26,415 nucleotides of DNA from Treponema sp. UBA937 (GTDB taxonomy: Bacteria > Spirochaetota > Spirochaetia > Treponematales > Breznakiellaceae): contig DBDH01000102.1 of NCBI GenBank assembly GCA_002293455.1, positions 1 to 26,415 on the forward strand, in the 5' to 3' direction. The position numbers and the translations under genes were made by a program. The notes beneath the pieces are model-generated. The model ran no database searches, had not been told where the DNA came from, and saw only the letters and a program-made list of their open reading frames with translations. This document shows positions 21,504 through 26,415 of this stretch, piece by piece (the stretch's first letter is position 1; each line of letters opens with the position of its first letter).

Positions 21504-22136
21504 CTAATTGATATCAAGCGCTTTTTTGAAGTTATTTACGACTTCATCAACCTGCGGACTGGCATCAACATCAACCAAAAGGCCTTTTTTACGGTAATAA
21601 TCGATCAATGGGGCGGTTTGTTCGCGGTAAACGGTTAATCGTTTTTGGACGGCTTCTTCTTTATCGTCTTCCCTCGTGTAGATTTCTCCGCCGCAGGCAT
21701 CGCAGACACCGTCCTGCTTCGGCTTATTGAAGATTGTGTGATAATTGACGCCGCAGTTCCGGCAGACCCTTCTCCCTGACAAGCGTTCCACGACGGCGGT
21801 ATCGGGAATATCGAAATTGACGACTTTATCCGCCTTGGAAAAAGTTTCCAGGGCTTCGGCCTGCGGAATGGTCCGGGGAAATCCGTCAAGGATGTAGCCG
21901 CTTTGGGCATCGGATTGGGCAAGGCGTTCTTTTACAAGTTCGATGGTTGTTTCATCATCAACCAAACGGCCTGAATCGATTATGGCTTTAACTTTCAGGC
22001 CCAGAGGGCTTTGAGCCGCTATTGCCGCGCGGAAAATGGCTCCGGTTGAAATATGGGGGACATTGAGGATTTCTACCGCTTTAACGGCCAAGGTTCCTTT
22101 TCCCGCACCGGGCGGACCGAGAAAAATCAATTTCAT
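21504..22136 (-). CDS. adk: Adenylate kinase with zinc-finger LID
   Basis: 210 residues from the ATG at 22136 (AGGAGC before it). P-loop GPPGAGKGT (7-15), AMP-binding STGAIFR (30-36), GFPR (85-88) and LID arginines are in place. The LID carries four cysteines at 125, 128, 145 and 148 (CRNC and CDAC), which usually bind structural zinc. It interconverts ATP + AMP and 2 ADP in the cytoplasm. The AMP-site motif normally reads STGDMLR; here the Asp is Ala33, which is unusual. The dispersed inverted repeat lies just upstream. Confidence 0.95.
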   Translation of the reverse strand: MKLIFLGPPGAGKGTLAVKAVEILNVPHISTGAIFRAAIAAQSPLGLKVKAIIDSGRLVDDETTIELVKERLAQSDAQSGYILDGFPRTIPQAEALETFSKADKVVNFDIPDTAVVERLSGRRVCRNCGVNYHTIFNKPKQDGVCDACGGEIYTREDDKEEAVQKRLTVYREQTAPLIDYYRKKGLLVDVDASPQVDEVVNNFKKALDIN

Positions 22137-22157
22137 TCTTTGCTCCTGCTTACATGA

Positions 22158-22188
22158 TTGAGGCAATTGCAAAACTCCAGTTTTGCAA
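22158..22188. repeat. Dispersed inverted-repeat element, copy 2 (complete)
   Basis: TTGAGGC, two bases, then TTGCAAAACT, CC and AGTTTTGCAA: a perfect 10-bp palindrome (22167-22176 with 22179-22188) behind a conserved lead. The first 24 bases match 1-24 of the window in inverted orientation with two differences. It lies between the ZIP-family gene and adk, both on the minus strand. Confidence 0.75.
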
Positions 22189-22223
22189 GAAACTCGATAA
22201 CGTTGAATGAGGCTATTTTATCT

Positions 22224-23033
22224 CTAACCAAGCCCAACGTCCAGAGCCATCATGAGGGCAAAGCCAAGCAAAAGTCCCAGGGTTGAAATATGTTCGTTTC
22301 CGGCGCGCTGTGACTCGGGGATAACCTCTTCGGTAACAACAAAGATCATGGCTCCGGCGGCGAACGCCAAGGCATAGGGAAGGATGGGACGCATGTAAAA
22401 GACAAGAGCGGCTCCCAAAACACCGGCAATCGGTTCAACGAGACCCGAAAACTGCCCGTACAGAAAGGCTTTCGTCCGGCTCATCCCTTCACGGCGGAGG
22501 GGAATGGAAACCGCGGCGCCTTCGGGGAAATTTTGCAGCCCGATTCCCATAGCCAAAGCGAGCGCTCCGGCAAGATCGGCGCCCGGAATTCCCGCGGCCA
22601 CAGCACCGATGCCGACACCGACGGCAAGCCCTTCGGGGATGTTATGGATGGTAACCGCCAAAGCCAAAAGAACCGAACGCTTCCAACTTGTTTTTGGGCC
22701 TTCGGCCTCATCCATGTTACTTCCAATGTGAAGATGCGGAAGAATTCTGTCCACAATACGCAGGAAAAAACCGCCGATCAAAAATCCAACCACCGCGGGA
22801 AGCCAGGGCGTAATTCCCATCAATTCAGCCATTTCGATAGAAGGCGAAAGGAGGGACCAAAAACTCGCGGCAATCATCACGCCGCCGGCAAAACCCAGCA
22901 TTCCGTCGAGAACTTTTTGATTGATCGTTTTAAAAAAAAACACCATTGCCGATCCCAGCGCCGTTACGCCGTAAGTAAAAAGCGTACAAAGAAGCGCTTG
23001 AATCATAACATTTTGACGCGCAAACCATTCCAT
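22224..23033 (-). CDS. ZIP-family metal transporter
   Basis: 269 residues with about eight membrane helices. The metal-site signatures are TIHNIPEGLAVGVGIG (128-143, His130, Pro133, Glu134) and GIGLQNFPEGAAVSIP (163-178), which define the ZIP fold, and SGLVEPIAG (196-204) fits the GufA/ZupT branch. It would import zinc, iron or another divalent cation. The cytoplasmic loop at 98-115 has only two histidines (HLH) and an acidic stretch. The ATG has no Shine-Dalgarno sequence and follows a -10-like TAGAAT by seven bases. Confidence 0.9.
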   Translation of the reverse strand: MEWFARQNVMIQALLCTLFTYGVTALGSAMVFFFKTINQKVLDGMLGFAGGVMIAASFWSLLSPSIEMAELMGITPWLPAVVGFLIGGFFLRIVDRILPHLHIGSNMDEAEGPKTSWKRSVLLALAVTIHNIPEGLAVGVGIGAVAAGIPGADLAGALALAMGIGLQNFPEGAAVSIPLRREGMSRTKAFLYGQFSGLVEPIAGVLGAALVFYMRPILPYALAFAAGAMIFVVTEEVIPESQRAGNEHISTLGLLLGFALMMALDVGLG

Positions 23034-23040
23034 AGGTTGA

Positions 23041-23070
23041 ATTCTAATCTATGGGAAAGAAAGATGCCAA
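23041..23070 (-). promoter_or_regulatory. Promoter of the ZIP-family gene
   Basis: On the minus strand TTGGCA (23065-23070), an 18-base spacer and TAGAAT (23041-23046). The start codon is seven bases past the -10, giving a leaderless transcript if this promoter is used. Confidence 0.5.
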
Positions 23071-23146
23071 TAGGAACAGGAAGCAATGGAGTGTTAAGGC
23101 AGCATGTACACTCATCTTTTCGTGCGATAGTATCGGGTGCGGAAGA

Positions 23147-23560
23147 TTATCCAACAGGACAGAAGTTTACTTCCAATGTTTTACCGTAGGCTCTAGCTAT
23201 TTTTTCCAGGGTTTTTATGGTAGGGTTGGTTTTTCTGGCATCTTCCAATTGCTGATATGCTTGATACGAGATACCCAATCTATCGGCGGCAGTCTTTTTT
23301 GATTCATTTCCCCGCAGTTTTCTTAGTTGCAGTGCAAGCACTACTTCACTCTTTACGGGAACCGCATATCCATTTTTATACAGAGCTTCAGGTATATGGT
23401 TTCCCAAAGCCATATCTGCCGCAAGACAACCGTTTAATGCTTCTTCAGCGTTTTTGAGGGCTTCTTCTATCGTATTCCCAGATGTAATAGCTCCAGGCAT
23501 ATCAGGGAAGTTGACAACATATTCGTCCGCTTCATTATTCAACTCGCAATAAAAAACCAT
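23147..23560 (-). CDS. hicB: HicB-type antitoxin with HTH domain
   Basis: 137 residues. Residues 1-60 have the HicB fold (EYVVNFPDMPGAITSGNTIEEALKNAEEAL), a partial RNase-H-like domain that binds the toxin. Residues about 75-132 are an XRE-type helix-turn-helix (ALQLRKLRGNESKKTAADRLGISYQAYQQLE) used to repress its own operon. AAAGGATATAAG provides the ribosome-binding site inside hicA, and the ATG overlaps the hicA TAA by one base. It should neutralise HicA. Confidence 0.92.
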   Translation of the reverse strand: MVFYCELNNEADEYVVNFPDMPGAITSGNTIEEALKNAEEALNGCLAADMALGNHIPEALYKNGYAVPVKSEVVLALQLRKLRGNESKKTAADRLGISYQAYQQLEDARKTNPTIKTLEKIARAYGKTLEVNFCPVG

Positions 23561-23754
23561 TATCTTATATCCTTTGGGTCAATTCCCGCTTGTCTTAATA
23601 TTGTTGAAAAATACATTATCTCTTTTTTCCCATGAACAGGAACAGATATAGACCTTGGATGTCCTTTCTTGCCATAAATGTGATGGCTTCCTTCAATTCG
23701 GATAAGCTGAAAGCCATGATCTTCCAAAATCTTGATAATATCCTTCGCTGTCAT
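23560..23754 (-). CDS. hicA: HicA-type mRNA interferase toxin
   Basis: 64 residues from the ATG at 23754 (a TTG three codons earlier is the only alternative). Typical HicA double-stranded RNA-binding-like fold: TAKDIIKILEDHGFQLIRIEGSHHIYGKKG, with the catalytic His in GSHH (22-25), then SVPVHGKKEIMYFSTILRQAG. HicA cleaves mRNA when free of HicB. No Shine-Dalgarno is present and the promoter's -10 ends six bases before the ATG, so the mRNA is probably leaderless. Toxin and antitoxin both look intact. Confidence 0.92.
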   Translation of the reverse strand: MTAKDIIKILEDHGFQLIRIEGSHHIYGKKGHPRSISVPVHGKKEIMYFSTILRQAGIDPKDIR

Positions 23755-23759
23755 ACTTA

Positions 23760-23788
23760 ACAATACAACAAGTTATAACTTGTGTCAA
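23760..23788 (-). promoter_or_regulatory. Promoter of hicAB
   Basis: On the minus strand TTGACA (23783-23788), a 17-base spacer and TATTGT (23760-23765). The predicted transcript begins at or within a base of the hicA ATG. Confidence 0.65.
23768..23783. promoter_or_regulatory. HicB operator candidate
   Basis: ACAAGTTATAACTTGT is a perfect 16-bp palindrome lying in the spacer of the hicAB promoter. A dimer of the HicB helix-turn-helix bound here would block RNA polymerase, the usual mode of hicAB autoregulation. Confidence 0.7.
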
Positions 23789-23806
23789 ATGTTTTGATAC
23801 TTATCC

Positions 23807-25654
23807 CTAAAAGGGTATCAAACAGTTCGGTCCGCGGCCGATTACATCGGTTCTGCCGGTTTTTTCGAGCGCTTCTTTCACAAGCTGCCTTGATTCTTTC
23901 CGGTTGAATTGAAGGAGGGCTCTCTGCATCTTTTTCTCGCGTTCGCCTTTGGGGACGTAGACCGGCTTCATGCTTCTGGGATCAAATCCTGTGTGGTACA
24001 TCGTTGTGGAAAGGGTTCCCGGAGTCGGGTAGAAATCCTGAACCTGATCGGGAACGAAGCCGGTTTTTTTCAGATACAGCGCGAGATCGACGGCGTCATT
24101 CAGCGTGGAACCCGGATGACTCGAAATAAAATAGGGGATGATGTACTGTTTGAGGCCCAGGCGATTGTTCACCTCTGTGTATTTCTTTCGGAATAGTTCG
24201 TATTTTTCGTTTCCGCATTTTCCCATAGCGCGCAGAACCGCTTCCGAAATATGTTCCGGCGCGGTTTTCAGCTGTCCGCTTACATGATATTTGCAAAGCT
24301 GTTCCAAAAAGTTCCCGCCGGATTTTTTATCGGCCAAAAGATAATCAAAACGGATGCCCGAACGGATAAATACTTTCTTTATGCCGGGAATACGCCTTAC
24401 CGCATCGAGTTTTTGAAGATAATCCTCGTGGGAAACCTTCATTTGAGGGCAAATATCGGGAAAAAGGCATTCTTTGCCGGGGCAAAAACTTCCCCTCTCC
24501 TGCCGTTCGCAGGCAGGACCCGAAAAGTTAGCCGTAGGACCGCCCATATCGTGGATGTATCCCTTAAAGCCTTCAAGATTGATGAGTTCCCGCGCTTCCC
24601 GCACCAAACTGGGGCAGCTTCTTCCCGTTACCGCCTTCCCCTGATGAGCCGTGATCGCGCAAAACGAACAGCCGCCGAAACATCCCCGGCTCGATACAAG
24701 CGAAAACTGCACCTCTTTTAAGGCCGGGATTCCGCCTTCCGCGTCATAGACGGGATGAGCCAGACGGGTAAAGGGCAGCTCGTAAAGGGCGTCCATTTCG
24801 GCTTGGGACACAGGATAAGCAGGCGGATTTTGAATCACGAAGCGGTCATCGGTTTTTTCGATGAGGATTTTTGCCGTTGCGGGGTCATGATTCTCTTTTT
24901 GCGTCATGAAGTGTTCGGCATAAGCCCGCAGGGATTTTTCGTCAGTTCCCTTCACCAATTCAAAGGGCGGCAGTTCGATATAAGGCCCGATATTGGGCAT
25001 AATGCCATGCAGAATATCAGACGGAATCTTGCCGTGACGGCGGATTGAAGTTCCCCGAATATCGGTAATCGTCCCGATGGATTCGCCCGCATCGAGCCGT
25101 TCGGCAATCTTGATGATGGGATGTTCTCCCATGCCGTAAACAAGAATATCCGCTTTTGAATCGAGAAGAATGGAACGGCGGACTTTATCCGACCAATAAT
25201 CATAATGGGCAAAACGCCGAAGGCTGGCTTCAATCCCGCCGATGATGACAGGAACATCTTTGAAAACGCCCCGAATGCCTTCGACATATTTCAGAATCGC
25301 GCGGTCGGGACGCAGACCGGTTTTTCCTCCGGGGCTGTACGCGTCGCCGGAACGCGGCTTTTTCCCGGAAGTATAATGCGAAACCATGGAATCCATGCAG
25401 CCCGATCCCACAAGAAACGCTAAGCGGGGTCTGCCGAGGATTGTATATGATAAGGGATTTTTCCAATCCGGCTGCGGGATGATTCCGATCTTGAAACCCG
25501 CCGCTTCCAAAGTCCGCGAAATGAGCGCGGCGGCAAAAGACGGATGATCGACGTAGGCATCGCCGGAAACAAAGATGAAATCGCAGGATTCCCAGCCTCT
25601 TTCCTCCATATCCTGCCGGTTGATCGGCAAAAATCGTTGTCTATGATGTTTCAT
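23807..25654 (-). CDS. YgiQ family radical SAM protein
   Basis: 615 residues. The radical SAM cluster motif is CFGGCSFC (325-332), CxxxCxxC, within VQFSLVSSRGCFGGCSFCAITAHQGK. The long N-terminal region (FIFVSGDAYVDHPSFAAALISRTLEAAGFKIGIIPQPDW; GGIEASLRRFAHYDYWSDKVRRSI) is the conserved YgiQ/UPF0313 domain. Other cysteines (ACERQERGSFCPGKECLFPDICPQ) may bind a second cluster. The reaction is not established for the family. It is 36 bases after the Nfu-type scaffold gene and may share its transcript, which fits an enzyme needing iron-sulfur clusters. I see no clear ribosome-binding site before the ATG. Confidence 0.92.
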   Translation of the reverse strand: MKHHRQRFLPINRQDMEERGWESCDFIFVSGDAYVDHPSFAAALISRTLEAAGFKIGIIPQPDWKNPLSYTILGRPRLAFLVGSGCMDSMVSHYTSGKKPRSGDAYSPGGKTGLRPDRAILKYVEGIRGVFKDVPVIIGGIEASLRRFAHYDYWSDKVRRSILLDSKADILVYGMGEHPIIKIAERLDAGESIGTITDIRGTSIRRHGKIPSDILHGIMPNIGPYIELPPFELVKGTDEKSLRAYAEHFMTQKENHDPATAKILIEKTDDRFVIQNPPAYPVSQAEMDALYELPFTRLAHPVYDAEGGIPALKEVQFSLVSSRGCFGGCSFCAITAHQGKAVTGRSCPSLVREARELINLEGFKGYIHDMGGPTANFSGPACERQERGSFCPGKECLFPDICPQMKVSHEDYLQKLDAVRRIPGIKKVFIRSGIRFDYLLADKKSGGNFLEQLCKYHVSGQLKTAPEHISEAVLRAMGKCGNEKYELFRKKYTEVNNRLGLKQYIIPYFISSHPGSTLNDAVDLALYLKKTGFVPDQVQDFYPTPGTLSTTMYHTGFDPRSMKPVYVPKGEREKKMQRALLQFNRKESRQLVKEALEKTGRTDVIGRGPNCLIPF

Positions 25655-25690
25655 ATCTGATACTTAAGGAAAGAGGCAGGAAAAAATCGT

Positions 25691-25915
25691 TTAGACGCCC
25701 ACGACAGAACTAACTTCGGGAACCTCTTTTCGGAGATAATTTTCGATGCCCATTTTGAGCGTCATCTGGGACATGGGACATGAACCGCAGGCTCCGGTAA
25801 GTTTCACCGATACCTGACCTTCCTCATCAATGCCGACAAACTCAACATCCCCGCCGTCAGCCTGTAAGGACGGCCGGACACTTTCGAGCGCGGCCTTTAC
25901 TTTATCTTCAAGCAT
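25691..25915 (-). CDS. NifU C-terminal-like (Nfu) iron-sulfur scaffold protein
   Basis: 74 residues from the ATG at 25915 (GGAGG five bases upstream). It is a single Nfu domain: LESVRPSLQADGGDVEFVGI, VSVKLTGACGSCPMSQMTLKMGIENYL, with the CxxC (43-46) that holds a labile 4Fe-4S cluster for transfer to apoproteins. The gene precedes ygiQ on the same strand, a plausible client. No IscU or cysteine desulfurase gene is in view. Confidence 0.93.
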   Translation of the reverse strand: MLEDKVKAALESVRPSLQADGGDVEFVGIDEEGQVSVKLTGACGSCPMSQMTLKMGIENYLRKEVPEVSSVVGV

Positions 25916-25947
25916 AGCAGCCTCCATACATCAATATTCTTACCGGA

Positions 25948-25977
25948 AGTATAAACGATGAAACGCCCAAAGGTAAA
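25948..25977 (-). promoter_or_regulatory. Possible promoter of the nfu-ygiQ pair
   Basis: On the minus strand TTTACC (25972-25977), 18 bases, then TATACT (25948-25953). The -35 is weak. It stands about 30 bases before the Nfu start codon. Confidence 0.4.
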
Positions 25978-26011
25978 GTGTGAGAACGCGGTATTCGTTA
26001 TTATACTCATA

Positions 26012-26224
26012 TCAATAATGCGGCGGCTTTCGGCTTGGAACATCTTCAATGTCCGCGGATAATTGAAGCACCTTTTCCTTTAAGGCCTTATGTTCGGCGC
26101 TGAGTTTATCTACAAGGTTGTTTTTGCTGACAACTTCGTCCTGTAGACGCTGGAGAAAATCTTCAAGAAACGTCAGCTTGGTTTCTATCGTTTGAAAACG
26201 GTCTTCAATCATGTTATCTTCCAT
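26012..26224 (-). CDS. slyX: SlyX-like coiled-coil protein
   Basis: 70 residues, one long heptad coiled coil (DRFQTIETKLTFLEDFLQRLQDEVVSKNNLVDKLSAEHKALKEKV) ending in a proline-rich tail PSRKPPHY, the SlyX signature. Function is unknown in all bacteria known to carry it. The ATG at 26224 has no ribosome-binding site but follows a -10-like TATACT by six bases; the second ATG at 26212 has GGAAG upstream and would give 66 residues, so the start is uncertain. Confidence 0.85.
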   Translation of the reverse strand: MEDNMIEDRFQTIETKLTFLEDFLQRLQDEVVSKNNLVDKLSAEHKALKEKVLQLSADIEDVPSRKPPHY

Positions 26225-26230
26225 GAGGAA

Positions 26231-26258
26231 AGTATACCTGTTTTGTTACTTTCCGCAA
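26231..26258 (-). promoter_or_regulatory. Possible slyX promoter
   Basis: On the minus strand TTGCGG (26253-26258), 16 bases, then TATACT (26231-26236). With the first ATG this gives a leaderless mRNA. Confidence 0.4.
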
Positions 26259-26366
26259 AGTATTCTTAATCGTTTTTCATATTTTGATAATATTTTATAC
26301 AAAATACGACAAAAAAAGACAGACGTCCTTGTTTCTATCAATAGTTTATAATAACATTAGAATATA

Positions 26367-26404
26367 GAGCTTGCTGCAAAACTCGGTTAGTTTTGCCCAA
26401 GCTC
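26367..26404. repeat. Dispersed inverted-repeat element, copy 3 (variant)
   Basis: GCAAAACT (26376-26383) pairs with AGTTTTGC (26389-26396) around CGGTT, and outer arms GAGCTTG (26367-26373) and CAAGCTC (26398-26404) also pair. It shares the GCAAAACTC core with copies 1 and 2 but the outer arms differ. The composite hairpin is about 15 bp. Confidence 0.65.
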
Positions 26405-26415
26405 CTGCATTTTCT

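Noticed and set aside
22137..22172. Longer start for adk
   Set aside because: It would add residues before the P-loop strand and runs into the dispersed repeat; AGGAGC marks the ATG at 22136.
23051..23302. Plus-strand frames between the ZIP gene and hicB (one encoding 41 residues from 23064, one 83 residues)
   Set aside because: They overlap hicB in antisense and have no ribosome-binding site or recognisable motif.
23795..23820. TGATAC/GTATCA hairpin at the end of ygiQ as a terminator
   Set aside because: The stem is short and bulged and no T-run follows on the minus strand.
24251..24721. Long antisense frame within ygiQ
   Set aside because: The YgiQ product is clear on the other strand; this frame has no domain and is a codon-bias shadow.

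Overview
The window looks like a core-genome stretch of a spirochaete, probably a Treponema-type organism of moderate GC. This is an inference from gene content: SurE, TPR and NHL-repeat envelope proteins, an HD-GYP protein, a CheY-like regulator and SlyX, with no closer marker such as rRNA. No rRNA, tRNA, CRISPR array, insertion sequence or prophage gene is visible.

Layout. (1) 99-2556: a GntR/LacI-type sugar regulator diverges from a GH130 beta-mannoside phosphorylase, with three copies of a palindromic operator candidate (ATRCCGGYAT) between them. (2) 2639-5784, minus strand: a small 22-residue-repeat helical protein, then a tight operon of secreted TPR protein, family-2 glycosyltransferase and PlsC-like acyltransferase, which suggests glycolipid synthesis. 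A 26-bp tandem duplication lies just upstream. (3) 6102-12877, minus strand: a six-gene run of GalK-like kinase, surE, TPR protein, secreted TPR/NHL/VWA-like protein, HD-GYP phosphodiesterase and CNNM/CBS membrane protein. (4) 13177-16390, minus strand: hybrid histidine kinase followed by an iron-sulfur flavoprotein. (5) 16575-19659, plus strand: a complete biotin ECF transporter (bioY, bioM, bioN) with birA, and a BirA-box-like inverted repeat over the bioY promoter and start. (6) 19807-21460: a CheY-like single-domain regulator and a divergent tRNA-dihydrouridine synthase. (7) 21504-26224, minus strand: adk, ZIP transporter, hicA-hicB, ygiQ, nfu-type scaffold and slyX.

How the parts work together. 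The biotin block reads as one feedback circuit: BirA senses biotin and represses the operon that encodes both the importer and itself. The GntR/GH130 pair reads as a local mannoside-utilisation switch. The HicA/HicB pair has a perfect palindrome inside its promoter spacer, as expected for autoregulation by the HicB helix-turn-helix.

Most unusual points. bioM has no AUG, GUG or UUG at its conserved N terminus, only AUC codons behind a well-placed Shine-Dalgarno sequence. At least five genes (gntR-type, bioY, zip-type, hicA, slyX) have -10-like hexamers 6 to 10 nt before the start codon and no ribosome-binding site, which suggests leaderless mRNAs. A dispersed TTGCAAAACT-containing inverted repeat occurs three times. 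The GalK-like, HD-GYP and VWA-like proteins each deviate at signature residues. I do not see an obviously new defence or mobile system. The best candidates for new biology are the TPR-glycosyltransferase-acyltransferase operon and the galK/surE/NHL/HD-GYP operon.
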